DNA from: Gemmatimonadota bacterium
Lineage (GTDB): Bacteria > Gemmatimonadota > Gemmatimonadetes > Gemmatimonadales > GWC2-71-9
DNA: 64,000 bases
Direction: 5' to 3'
NCBI GenBank assembly: GCA_003169895.1
Contig: PNAE01000007.1
Coordinates: 161,803-225,802 of the forward strand
Under the pieces are notes generated by a model that did not search any database, had not been told where the DNA came from, and was given only the letters and a program-made list of their open reading frames with translations. The translations under genes and the position numbers were made by a program. Of the stretch, positions 16,489 to 24,756 are shown piece by piece (position 1 is the stretch's first letter; every line of letters starts with the position of its first letter).

Positions 16489-17696
16489 GCGCGGCACTCG
16501 TCGACCTCCTGCTTGACACCCTCCGCCTGGGCGGAGCGAACGACGACCTGGCCGATCGCTGGCCGCGGGTCGCCACACGCGGGCTCAACGATCTGATCGC
16601 CTACGAAGGAGCCGCGGTCTGGCTCTTCCGCCGGCTCCGTGCAATCGGCGCGCTGGACCCACTTCCGGCCCAACTCATCCAGCCATTGCGGAAACAGGCG
16701 TTCGAGGCGGCCGGGCTCCGCTTGGAGGTGGAGGCCGAAGCCGCGACCGCGGTCGGTCTTCTTGCCGGCGCCCGTATCCCCGTCGTGCTCATCAAAGGAA
16801 TGGCACGATGCGTCCTGGCACACCGGTATCCGTACCTCGACGCGCGGGCGACGGATGATGTCGATCTCCTCCTGCCGCACGCGGCCATCGACGACGCGGA
16901 GCGCCTGCTGCGGAACGAGGGTTATGCCCCGGCAGTGCCACCCGAGCGAGTAATTCCCGGTCACCATCACCGTCCGCCGTTTTGCCGGGGCAGGATCACC
17001 GTCGAACTGCACACAAGCAATTCGGTGCATGTTCCGCCCGAAGTCGCATGGGCGCGTGCGAATGCCAATTCGGAAGAGCTGGAGTGGGCGGGTCGCTTTG
17101 TCCGGGTGCCGTCGGTGACCGAACTTGCCTGGTCAGCGATCACTCACGGACTCGAGGACCAGATCGGCGGCTTGCGACTGAAGCGTTTCCTGGAAGTGGC
17201 CGCGCTGGCGAGTGAAGGTGCCCCGGTCGACTGGAACACGCTGCTCGAACGCATCCGGACACACGACGGATTCGGCCCGATAATCCTGCCTAGCCACGGC
17301 GTGGCATTGACGCGTGGCTGGCTCGATGCGGCAATGGCACTCACCGCTCCCGCCCGGCGACCGGCAGGATTGGAGCGTCCGCGCTTCGATCTTGCGCAGT
17401 TGCTTCACTGGCGGCTCACCGTGCTCGCCTCGCGCCCGCACCTGGGCCTTCAGCTCACCGGCCGCTTGCTGGAAGAGGGCGCCCGCGCGCCGATCGGGTG
17501 GCCGGTCGCGCCGTCGCCGCCGACCGCTTCATCGCTCGGGCGCGTGCGCCGATGGACCGCAGCGCGAGTCAGTCGGTTGGCATTCACGATGTGGCAGCGT
17601 CGCCAGCGGCGGGACGCTACGGGTGGGAATCCAGCGAGACCCGCGTCCGCGTCAGCGGATCCAGCGCTTCTCGCAAGCCATCGCCGACCAGATTGA
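16485..17696 (+). CDS. RiPP-associated nucleotidyltransferase
   Basis: A protein of about 403 residues from the nucleotidyltransferase family that often accompanies lasso-type loci. The segment VLIKGMARCVLAHRYPYLDARATDDVDLLLP holds the expected KG and D-x-D pattern of the MNT/Pol-beta fold. A conserved-looking N-terminus, LSAALVDLLLDTLRLGGAND, starts at a CTG (16485-16487) that overlaps the B2 stop as CTGA. No ATG, GTG or TTG is available before 16686, which would lose this part, so CTG is the best start. It may attach a nucleotide to the peptide or to an intermediate. The 3' end overlaps a convergent permease gene by 80 bases and its last 40 residues look unstructured. Confidence 0.72.
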   Translation: MSAALVDLLLDTLRLGGANDDLADRWPRVATRGLNDLIAYEGAAVWLFRRLRAIGALDPLPAQLIQPLRKQAFEAAGLRLEVEAEAATAVGLLAGARIPVVLIKGMARCVLAHRYPYLDARATDDVDLLLPHAAIDDAERLLRNEGYAPAVPPERVIPGHHHRPPFCRGRITVELHTSNSVHVPPEVAWARANANSEELEWAGRFVRVPSVTELAWSAITHGLEDQIGGLRLKRFLEVAALASEGAPVDWNTLLERIRTHDGFGPIILPSHGVALTRGWLDAAMALTAPARRPAGLERPRFDLAQLLHWRLTVLASRPHLGLQLTGRLLEEGARAPIGWPVAPSPPTASSLGRVRRWTAARVSRLAFTMWQRRQRRDATGGNPARPASASADPALLASHRRPD

Positions 17697-18537
17697 AGCC
17701 CAGCACCGCAATTCCAATTGCCAGTCCCGGTGCGACCGACACCCACGGTGCCACGCGAATCAGGTCGCGCCCCTCGGCGACCATCGCCCCCCAGCTTGGC
17801 GTGGGTGGCTGCGCGCCGAGTCCCACGAACGACAGTGCCGCCTCGGCCATGATCGCCCCGGCGATGCCCAGCGTCGCGGTGATGATCACAACCGCGCGCA
17901 CGTTAGGCACCAGGTGCCTGAGCATGATCCAGCGATCGCGAGCGCCGAGGGCGCGGGCGGCAATCACGTATTCGCTGCGGCCCAGGACCAGGACCTGGGA
18001 ACGCACCAGCCGAGCCATGCCGGCCCAGCCGACCGCGCCGATTACGACGAAAATCACCGGCAGCGATGGCCGGATCGCCGCGGCCACGGCGATTAGCAGC
18101 AACAGGCTCGGAAAGGCCAGCGTGACGTCCGCGAGGCGCATGACCGCGAGATCGACGCCGCCGCGGTAGTACCCGGCGACCAGGCCCAGCGTGAGACCGA
18201 GTGTGACGGCGACACACTGCGAGATCAACCCGACGAGCAGCGACAGGCGCGCCCCATAGAGGATGCGTGACAGGACGTCGCGTCCCTCTGCATCGGCGCC
18301 AAGCAGGAAGTGGCTGCCCGGCGGCGCAAGGTAGTGGTTGGCCAGATCACCGTGGCGTGGATCGTACGGCGCGATCAGCGGCGCCAGGACGGCGGCGACC
18401 ACAACCACCAGCACGAGGGACACGCCGAGCTTGAAGAATGCGTCCTCCCGCCAGCGGTCGACCAGCGAACTCCACGCCGGCGAGCGGCGGCCGGCCGGGT
18501 CGAACGGCGGGGGAGCAATCACCAGCGCGGCGGACAT
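17617..18537 (-). CDS. DppC-type peptide ABC permease, orphan
   Basis: A 306-residue inner-membrane permease of the DppC/OppC type. It has an N-terminal cytoplasmic stretch, a first membrane helix around FKLGVSLVLVVVVAAVLAPL, the HFLLGADAEGRDVLSRI motif typical of the C subunit and the EAA loop EYVIAARALGARDRWIMLRHL. No ATPase, binding protein or B subunit is adjacent. The window has a binding protein and DppB at 60.1-62.5 kb that lack a C subunit, so this gene may be their displaced partner. Its 3' end overlaps the RiPP nucleotidyltransferase. Confidence 0.85.
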   Translation of the reverse strand: MSAALVIAPPPFDPAGRRSPAWSSLVDRWREDAFFKLGVSLVLVVVVAAVLAPLIAPYDPRHGDLANHYLAPPGSHFLLGADAEGRDVLSRILYGARLSLLVGLISQCVAVTLGLTLGLVAGYYRGGVDLAVMRLADVTLAFPSLLLLIAVAAAIRPSLPVIFVVIGAVGWAGMARLVRSQVLVLGRSEYVIAARALGARDRWIMLRHLVPNVRAVVIITATLGIAGAIMAEAALSFVGLGAQPPTPSWGAMVAEGRDLIRVAPWVSVAPGLAIGIAVLGFNLVGDGLREALDPLTRTRVSLDSHP

Positions 18538-18565
18538 GGTGGTAAACTACAATACATTGCAAATT

Positions 18566-18688
18566 GAGACGTGGGACGAGAGACGAGAGACGAGAGACGA
18601 GAGACGTGAGACGTGAGACGTGAGACGTGAGACGAGAGACGTGGGACGAGAGGCGAGAGGCGAGAGGCGAGAGGCGAGAGACGAGACG
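18566..18688. repeat. Heptamer tandem repeat (GAGACGA/GAGACGT)
   Basis: About 17 consecutive 7-base units, mostly GAGACGA, GAGACGT and GAGGCGA, occupy 18566 to about 18688. They lie between the divergent permease and the beta-barrel gene. The same unit recurs, on either strand, near 19.4, 24.6-24.7 and 29.15 kb. Confidence 0.9.
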
Positions 18689-18724
18689 GACTCCAGCTGT
18701 CTACTACTCAATCCGGGGGCAAGC

Positions 18725-19360
18725 ATGCAGCGTCGTTCTTGTTGGTACGTGGTGCCGATGGTAGCCGCAATGGCCGCAGCGCCAATCCACCACGCGGATG
18801 CCCAGCTGGTGTCCTTCGGCGTCATGGCGGGCGCCAGCCTGTCGACCTTTACCGGCGACTTTGCGACGGATGCCAAGAACAACACCGGTTTCATCGCCGG
18901 TGCGTTCGTCCGCATCGGCGCGCTGGGGTTTGCCGTGCAGCCCGGAGTGTTCTACACGACGAAGGCCGCCAAGGGTGTCGATTTCGGTCAAGGTGCTTCG
19001 CCGGACAGCAGGACAACACTCGATTACATCCAGATCCCGGTGGTCATCCGCCTCTCGCTTCCGATGCACCTGTATGTGGGAGCTGGACTGGCCGTCGGAT
19101 TCAAGCTCGGCTGCAAGATCTCCCTCGATGCCAGTAGCAGCAGTCAGGACTGCGGTGACGCGACCGCGACAACGGCCGGACCGAAATCAACAGAATTCAG
19201 CGGCATCGCCGAGGCCGGGATCAACATCGGCAAGTTCTCGCTGGGAGGTCGTGCGGACGTCGGCATCACCAACGCCGCCGAGGCGATCAACAGCAGCGAT
19301 GTATCGAACGCCAATTTCCGGACGCGGACCGTCTCGGTTGTGGCGGCGATCCGGTTCTAG
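18725..19360 (+). CDS. Outer-membrane beta-barrel protein (PorT-like family)
   Basis: A 211-residue protein with a signal peptide: MQRRSCWYVVPMVAAMAAAP, likely cut after HADA near residue 26. The rest alternates short hydrophobic strands with turns (VSFGVMAGASLSTF, ALGFAVQPGVFYTT, LYVGAGLAVGFKLG) and ends in aromatic IRF. This matches the outer-membrane beta-barrel domain found in PorT-like proteins. Two cysteines (about C144 and C158) may form a surface disulfide. The ATG at 18725 is the only start that gives a proper signal. An upstream extension would translate the heptamer repeat. The role is unknown. Confidence 0.75.
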   Translation: MQRRSCWYVVPMVAAMAAAPIHHADAQLVSFGVMAGASLSTFTGDFATDAKNNTGFIAGAFVRIGALGFAVQPGVFYTTKAAKGVDFGQGASPDSRTTLDYIQIPVVIRLSLPMHLYVGAGLAVGFKLGCKISLDASSSSQDCGDATATTAGPKSTEFSGIAEAGINIGKFSLGGRADVGITNAAEAINSSDVSNANFRTRTVSVVAAIRF

Positions 19361-19366
19361 ACACCG

Positions 19367-19399
19367 GTGAGAGGTGAAAGGGACCCTTTCACCTCTCAC
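19367..19399. terminator. Perfect 16-bp palindrome, likely bidirectional terminator
   Basis: GTGAGAGGTGAAAGGG (19367-19382) and CCCTTTCACCTCTCAC (19384-19399) are perfect reverse complements around one base. The palindrome begins six bases after the beta-barrel stop, and a convergent glycosyltransferase ends at 19460. There is no clean U-tract, so termination is likely but not certain. Confidence 0.6.
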
Positions 19400-19486
19400 G
19401 TTTCACGTTGTCTCGTCTCTCGTCTCTCGTCTCTTGTCTCACGTCTCACGTCTCACGTCTCACGTTCTCTCGTCTCTCGTCTCTCG
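19394..19486. repeat. Heptamer tandem repeat (TCTCACG/TCTCTCG)
   Basis: About 13 units of the same heptamer family, here read as TCTCACG, TCTCTCG and TCTCTTG on the plus strand. The array runs into the 3' end of the glycosyltransferase ending at 19460 and encodes its last eight or nine residues. Confidence 0.88.
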
Positions 19487-20719
19487 TCCCAGCTCCGCCG
19501 CAATCGCCTGCATGTCTCGCACCACGCGATCCCAATTGAAGTAGCGCTCAACTCGCTGGCGCCCCGCCTCGCCCAATTGTCGCGCGAGTGCCTGATCGTC
19601 CAGCAACCGGCGAACTGCGTCGCGCGCCGCGGGCACGTCGTGCGCATCCACCAGGGTCCCGGTGATGCCATCCTGCACTGCGTCGGGAATTCCCCCGCTG
19701 CGGGTGGCGACCACGGGAAGTCCGCAGCCGGCGGCTTCAATGAACGAAAGCCCGAATCCTTCGACGTCGCTGGCCGTTTCGCGCGTCAGTCCCACATACG
19801 CCTGGGCGATCGAATATGCGGCCGGGAGTTCATCGTCGGTCACGTCGGTCAGGAAGTGCACGTGGCCAGCGACGCCGAGGCGGGCACTGAGTTCGCGCAG
19901 GGCGGCGAGGTGCTCGCCCCTGCCAACCACGGCGTACTGAAGGTCGGGATGCTCGGCGACCAGGTCCGCGACGATGCCGATCGCGGTGTCGATCCCCTTG
20001 TACTCGACCAGCCGGGCTACGGTGACGATCCACTGCCCGTCGGGCAGGCCGCGACGCCGACGAAACGTGGCCGCGCCGGCAGGATCGAAGTGCCAATGCT
20101 GTGGATCGGTCCCGAGCGGCACCACCCGCACCCGCGTGGACGCAGGCTCGAGGTCGAGGGCGCGTAGCAGCGTGCGGCAACGGTCGGCCGTCCACTCGGA
20201 AATCGCGACGAACACCGCGGCGTGGCCGAGAATCGACTGCATCACCCGCCGCTTGAAGGCGCTCCTGGCGACCTTGCGTTCGAGCGTCAGCAGATCTCCA
20301 CCGACCACCATGATGCCGTATGGAAGCCCGGTGCGATGGTGCGCCCACCGCGCGGGATATCCTGCCGGCCGCAGCGTGTCGCACCACGCGAAGCGCACCG
20401 TCGGATCGCGCGCCAGCGCAACGCCGCGGCGGCTCCATGCAAGCAGGCCGGAAACGGTGCGCAACCGTTCGGCGTGAACCGGAATCCGGTCGATTCGCTG
20501 TGGCAGGTCCGCGTCGGTGGCCGCCGATCCGGCAGTCTCGCCGGTCGATACCGTAAGCATTCCGGCCGGATATCCGCGCGCCAACGCCTCCATCCAGCGT
20601 GCGATGCCGCCACCCATGGGCGGAAAGTCGTACGCGAAGAGCAGGTCGCGCGTGTGGGAGACCTGCGTCACCGTCAGACGCGGACCTGACGGGGAAGGCC
20701 GCCCGGGCGCATCAGCCAC
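19460..20719 (-). CDS. Glycosyltransferase family 4
   Basis: A GT-B glycosyltransferase of 419 residues. The N-terminal FAYDFPPMGGGIARWMEALA has the glycine-rich acceptor-side loop. The second domain shows IVTVARLVEYKGIDTAIGI and the donor block EGFGLSFIEAAGCGLPVVAT. The last residues, GRETRDERT, are encoded by the GAGACG heptamer array, so the natural C-terminus was probably replaced or extended by repeat growth. It overlaps the upstream epimerase gene by 46 bases, indicating one transcript. The sugar is unknown. Confidence 0.88.
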   Translation of the reverse strand: MADAPGRPSPSGPRLTVTQVSHTRDLLFAYDFPPMGGGIARWMEALARGYPAGMLTVSTGETAGSAATDADLPQRIDRIPVHAERLRTVSGLLAWSRRGVALARDPTVRFAWCDTLRPAGYPARWAHHRTGLPYGIMVVGGDLLTLERKVARSAFKRRVMQSILGHAAVFVAISEWTADRCRTLLRALDLEPASTRVRVVPLGTDPQHWHFDPAGAATFRRRRGLPDGQWIVTVARLVEYKGIDTAIGIVADLVAEHPDLQYAVVGRGEHLAALRELSARLGVAGHVHFLTDVTDDELPAAYSIAQAYVGLTRETASDVEGFGLSFIEAAGCGLPVVATRSGGIPDAVQDGITGTLVDAHDVPAARDAVRRLLDDQALARQLGEAGRQRVERYFNWDRVVRDMQAIAAELGRETRDERT

Positions 20720-21702
20720 TCGTGCGTCTTGCGCAGGCCGTTCTCGAGCGTGACGTCGGGAGCCCAGCGGAGTTCCCGGCGGGCCTTCTCGATGCCCAGC
20801 ACGCGTCGACGGATATTGTCGATGTCGCGCCGGGCGATGTGCAACGGTATCACGTCGCGCCCCGTGATTCGGATGATCGTGTCGACGAGCTGGTTGACGC
20901 TCGTCTCGCGACCCGTGCCGACGTTGTACACCTGGCCGTCAGCCCGCGCGGACACCGCGGCGAGGAGGGTCGCCTCCACGGCATCGTCGACGAAGGTGTA
21001 GTCGCGCGTCTGTTCCCCATCGCCGTGAATCAGCGGCGCCTCACCCGCCATGACGGCGGCAAAGAACCTAGCCACCACGCCGCAATACGGATTGTCCGGT
21101 CGCTGCAATGGACCGTAGACGTTGGAGTACCGCACTGACGCCACCGGCAGGTCGTAACTCTCGAAAAACGCCTTGCAGTAATTCTCGCCGCCATATTTGG
21201 AGACGGCGTACGGACTCAGCATGTTGGTGGCGTCCTCCTCGTTGATCGGGATGGACCGCGGGTTCCCGTAGACCGAGGCGGACGAGGCGTACACGATGCG
21301 CCGGACATTGCTGCCCCGCGCGGCCATCAGGATGTTGAGTGTTCCTCCGATGTTGGTGGCGAAATCCTCGCGCGGGTTCCGCATCGAAATGATGATGTTC
21401 CTGGCCGCCATGTGAATGATGTAGTCGGCCGCCGCCACCAGCGGGATCACGGTTGACTCATCCACCACCGATCCCCGGACCACCCGCAACTGTTCACTCG
21501 CCGGCGGAAGATTCTGCTCTTCCCCGGTGAAGAAATCATCGAGCACCGTAACGAGCGCGCCGAGCTCGATTAGGCGGGCCACCACATTTGACCCCACGAA
21601 CCCGGCTCCGCCGGTGACGAGGACCCGCTGGCCCTTGAGCCGGTCGAGCACGGATGGTGGTGTCGATTCAGTCATCCCGGGATTGCGCGGCGTTGCGCCC
21701 AT
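20674..21702 (-). CDS. NAD-dependent nucleotide-sugar epimerase/dehydratase
   Basis: A 342-residue extended short-chain dehydrogenase. It has the NAD-binding VTGGAGFVGSNVV near the N-terminus and the catalytic S-x24-Y-x3-K set in YASSASVYGN and YAVSKYGGENY. GDGEQTRDYTFVDDAVEA is typical of UDP-glucose 4-epimerase-like proteins. It should interconvert or dehydrate an NDP-sugar for the glycosyltransferases on either side. The ATG at 21702 is preferred because AAGGAG lies seven bases upstream, better than the later ATG at 21675. The substrate is not certain. Confidence 0.88.
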   Translation of the reverse strand: MGATPRNPGMTESTPPSVLDRLKGQRVLVTGGAGFVGSNVVARLIELGALVTVLDDFFTGEEQNLPPASEQLRVVRGSVVDESTVIPLVAAADYIIHMAARNIIISMRNPREDFATNIGGTLNILMAARGSNVRRIVYASSASVYGNPRSIPINEEDATNMLSPYAVSKYGGENYCKAFFESYDLPVASVRYSNVYGPLQRPDNPYCGVVARFFAAVMAGEAPLIHGDGEQTRDYTFVDDAVEATLLAAVSARADGQVYNVGTGRETSVNQLVDTIIRITGRDVIPLHIARRDIDNIRRRVLGIEKARRELRWAPDVTLENGLRKTHEWLMRPGGLPRQVRV

Positions 21703-21767
21703 GGCCAAGCTCCTTCAGTGACCCACAATATGCGGGCGACGATGCTGTGCAGCGAGAGCCGGCCGCG

Positions 21768-22793
21768 ATGGACCACTTGCCACACTCCGCTTGCGAGCTT
21801 ACTTCCCGCGCTGTGACCGGTTTCAGGCCGCTGCGCTATCGTCGCCTCGCCATCCTGGGGGCGTGGGCTCCGCATCGCGACGAGGATGCCTATGCACGCG
21901 CCGCCCGCCGCCTCGGCCTCGACTGCCGGGTCTACGACGTGCTCCACTGGACCCAGCGGATCAAGGCGCTGGCCGGCCCGCTGATCGAACGCGCCGTTGA
22001 GCGATTCGACCCCGATTTCATCCTCTGCACTCGCGATGCTCACCGGTTGCGACCGGCGCGACTCGACCGGCTGTTTCGCGGTCGCGCCACCGCAATGTGG
22101 CACGTGGATGTGCAGCCGCAGGAAGGCGCCCTCGACCTGGCGCGCCGCTGCGGTACGTTGTACATCACTGTTGCGAGCCAGCGCGAGCGCTACCGCGCTG
22201 CCGGAGTTCCGGTCGTTCGCTTTCTGCCGGCTGCGATGGAACCCGATCGCGACGTTCCCGCGGCACGCAGTCGTCCCGCCTACCGTTGTGACGCGAGCTT
22301 CGTCGGCTCAGGTCCATATCCCTATCGCTGGCCGGTGCTCGCTGCGGTCGCCGCCGTTTGCCGGCTGCAGATTCGCGGACCGGGGTGGAACGGGCTCGGC
22401 ACGTCGTTGCCGATCGCTGGCGGTCCGGTACACGGCACCCGTTTCGCCGAGGTGGTCGCCGGAGCCGCGGTGTCGCTGGGCGCCAGCGCGCTGCCGGAAC
22501 AGGAACGGGAGTACCCGTCCGCCTCCGACCGGATGTGGCGCATCATGGGATGTGGCGGCGCATTCGTCGGGTCGTACGTCCCGGGAATCGAGCAATTCGC
22601 CGAGCATGACACACATTGCCTGTGGTACCATTCGGTTAGCGAGTGCGTCGAACAGGTGCAGGCGCTCCTGGCCGATCCCGAACGGGGCCGTGCGATGGCC
22701 GACCGCGGTCGCGCACATGCGCTGGCGCACCACACCTATGATCACCGGCTGGCGATGCTGCTCAACGGGGAGGAGTATCTCACTTCTTCGTAA
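21768..22793 (+). CDS. CgeB-like glycosyltransferase
   Basis: A 341-residue GT-B protein resembling the spore-protein CgeB/glycosyltransferase 1_2 family. A Rossmann-like N-terminal half (RRLAILGAWAPHRDEDAYAR) is followed by a C-terminal half with CDASFVGSGPYPYRWPVLAAV and the motif SDRMWRIMGCGGAFVGSYVPGIEQ. That second block is the donor-binding glycine-rich signature of this family. It is divergent from the epimerase, and its last 52 bases overlap the convergent family 2 gene. A second family member lies at 24757. The sugar is unknown. Confidence 0.78.
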   Translation: MDHLPHSACELTSRAVTGFRPLRYRRLAILGAWAPHRDEDAYARAARRLGLDCRVYDVLHWTQRIKALAGPLIERAVERFDPDFILCTRDAHRLRPARLDRLFRGRATAMWHVDVQPQEGALDLARRCGTLYITVASQRERYRAAGVPVVRFLPAAMEPDRDVPAARSRPAYRCDASFVGSGPYPYRWPVLAAVAAVCRLQIRGPGWNGLGTSLPIAGGPVHGTRFAEVVAGAAVSLGASALPEQEREYPSASDRMWRIMGCGGAFVGSYVPGIEQFAEHDTHCLWYHSVSECVEQVQALLADPERGRAMADRGRAHALAHHTYDHRLAMLLNGEEYLTSS

Positions 22794-23644
22794 TTGCGAA
22801 ACTCCATCGGACGCCATCCGGTCAACCGCTCGACCAGCAATAAGGCGTGCAGGCGGACGTGGCCTCGGTAGAATCGACGCGGGGCGATCAGTGGTGTTTC
22901 GGTCCGCCGGGATGCGATCCAGTCGCGCACCGCTGCGGGGTGTGGCCCGGCGAACGGCTCGATCCCCGGAATCCACGGCAGGAGAAATCGGGAATCTACG
23001 CGGGATTGCTGCATCGGCTCGCGGTCCCGATCTTCACTCCGTTTGGCCTGCAGCGCCCATCCCGGCCGGGCCCAGCCGTAATGGTGCATCACCGCGCCGC
23101 TCGCCACCGCCCGGATGTGACGGTGCGCCGGACCGACGCGGAAACCCTGGGCATCGCGATACGAGCGAACATCGTGGTCGCTGCCGAGGCGCACGGCGCG
23201 CACTTCCCGGCGATACCATTTGCGGTTACGCGCGATGGTGTCGAATCCGCCGTAGAAATGCAGGTAATCGACCAGTACACCTTCAATCCGTGCATCGGTG
23301 TCGACGTGCTCGATCACCGCTCGCACCCGTTCCGCCCCACCGTCGGCGAACACTTCGTCCGCCTGGATGTAGATCCCCCACCGCGATCGGCAGGCAGCCA
23401 TCGCGCGCTGGGTCTCGTCGGCGAGCATCGCGGGGCCGCGACTACGATCCCAGGTACTTTGCAGGACGCGCAGCTTGGGATCACCGATCGCGCGCACGCG
23501 GTCGAGGGTATCATCATCCGACGCGCCGACGTTCACGACCAGTTCGTCCACCACCGGCAGCAGGGAGCGGAGACTCGCCTCCAGCGGGAAATCGAGCCGG
23601 GTGGCGTTGCGAACGATCGTGAAACCGGAGATCTGCACGGTCAC
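22742..23644 (-). CDS. Glycosyltransferase family 2-like
   Basis: A GT-A type glycosyltransferase of about 300 residues. The N-terminus VTVQISGFTIVRNATRLDFP is the family 2 start, followed by VVDELVVNVGASDDDTLDRV and WGIYIQADEVFAD, where the usual D-x-D metal site reads Q-A-D-E. GT-A families of this branch often have such a variant. A GTG at 23642-23644 with GGAG just upstream gives this start; a GTG six bases later or a TTG at 23674 are alternatives. It overlaps convergent and divergent neighbours at its ends. Confidence 0.75.
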   Translation of the reverse strand: MTVQISGFTIVRNATRLDFPLEASLRSLLPVVDELVVNVGASDDDTLDRVRAIGDPKLRVLQSTWDRSRGPAMLADETQRAMAACRSRWGIYIQADEVFADGGAERVRAVIEHVDTDARIEGVLVDYLHFYGGFDTIARNRKWYRREVRAVRLGSDHDVRSYRDAQGFRVGPAHRHIRAVASGAVMHHYGWARPGWALQAKRSEDRDREPMQQSRVDSRFLLPWIPGIEPFAGPHPAAVRDWIASRRTETPLIAPRRFYRGHVRLHALLLVERLTGWRPMEFRNYEEVRYSSPLSSIASR

Positions 23645-23667
23645 CAAACTCCACGGGCCCGGTACTG

Positions 23668-24588
23668 ATGGCAAGCGCGCTGCACGTCGTCCTGTATCAT
23701 CCCGGTCGATTGCCCGTGACGCGTTACGGCGGGACTGAACGCGTCGTGGTGTGGCTGGCGCGTGGGCTGGCCGAGCTCGGCCATCGCGTAACGGTCCTAT
23801 CTGCTCCCGGCAGCGCAGTGCCCGGCGCGCGGGTCATCCCGCTCAAGGCGTCAATCACCAATCGCTCCGGCGGGCCCGACCTGACCCCGTACCTTCCCGG
23901 CGGGGTCGACGTGGTTCACGCTCACGTCCCGCTGCAGCGACCGCCCCATGACACGCCGTTTCTCTGGACCTATCACGGCAACGGCGCGCTGGGCGACTGG
24001 TTTCCGCCCGGTGCCGTCGGGCTGTCGGCTGACCACGCGCGTCGCCATGGCCTCGCGCACTGGGTCCACAACGGCCTCGACCCCGCCGACTATCGCTTCG
24101 AGCCGCAAAGACATGATTTCGACCTGTTCCTCGGCCGCCTGCACTCGGTCAAGGGATGGCACTGGGCGGTCTCCGGCGCCCGCCGCGCAGGCCGTTCACT
24201 CGTGGTTGCGGGTGGCTGGCGTCCCACGGTACGCCGGGACCTTCGCTTTGTCGGAGAAGTGGGCGGTGAGCGCAAGGCAACGCTGCTGGCCGAGGCCGCC
24301 TGTCTCTGGGTGCCGGCACAATGGGATGAACCGTTCGGCCTGACCACGATCGAGGCGATGGTGAGCGGAACCCCGGTCCTCGGCACCCGACGCGGCGCGC
24401 TGCCGGAAATCGTCACGCCGGAGTGCGGGGCACTGGGAGACACGCTCGATGAGTTGGTGCATCTCAGGCCCGGAGTGGAATCACTCGATCCGGAAGCCGT
24501 GCGGGCCCGGGTGCTGGCGCACTTCACGCATCGCAGCATGGCGGAACGGTATGTGGAGCTGTATCGGGAGGCGATTGCGCACGTCTGA
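23668..24588 (+). CDS. Glycosyltransferase family 4, short
   Basis: A 306-residue glycosyltransferase of the GT-B fold, short for the family. The start LYHPGRLPVTRYGGTERVVVWLARGL has the YGGTERV acceptor loop. The donor block is WDEPFGLTTIEAMVSGTPVLGT. A compact second domain starts at FDLFLGRLHSVKGWHWA, lacking a few helices usually found between the two. Nothing looks broken. It lies back to back with the family 2 gene and just before heptamer repeats, in the second glycan block. Confidence 0.85.
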   Translation: MASALHVVLYHPGRLPVTRYGGTERVVVWLARGLAELGHRVTVLSAPGSAVPGARVIPLKASITNRSGGPDLTPYLPGGVDVVHAHVPLQRPPHDTPFLWTYHGNGALGDWFPPGAVGLSADHARRHGLAHWVHNGLDPADYRFEPQRHDFDLFLGRLHSVKGWHWAVSGARRAGRSLVVAGGWRPTVRRDLRFVGEVGGERKATLLAEAACLWVPAQWDEPFGLTTIEAMVSGTPVLGTRRGALPEIVTPECGALGDTLDELVHLRPGVESLDPEAVRARVLAHFTHRSMAERYVELYREAIAHV

Positions 24589-24592
24589 CTGG

Positions 24593-24751
24593 AGAGACGT
24601 GAGACGTGACGCGATGCGTTGTCAAGCCCCAAGGAGCGGAGCGCGGGATGACAGGGAGTCGTTTCGCGTCTCTCGTCTGTCGTCTCACGTCTCACGTCTC
24701 ACGTCTCTCGTCTCTCGTCTCACGTCTCACGTCTCTCGTCTCTCGTCTCTC
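24593..24751. repeat. Heptamer repeats on opposite strands flanking a spacer
   Basis: GAGACGT units on the plus strand (about 24593-24611) are followed by a 50-base spacer. Then about 12 units of TCTCACG/TCTCTCG run from 24662 to 24751. The arms can pair as one long inverted repeat between the two convergent glycosyltransferase genes. Confidence 0.85.
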
Positions 24752-24756
24752 CTGTG

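Noticed and set aside
18566..24751. CRISPR array
   Set aside because: Units are 7 bases with no spacers and no cas genes nearby.
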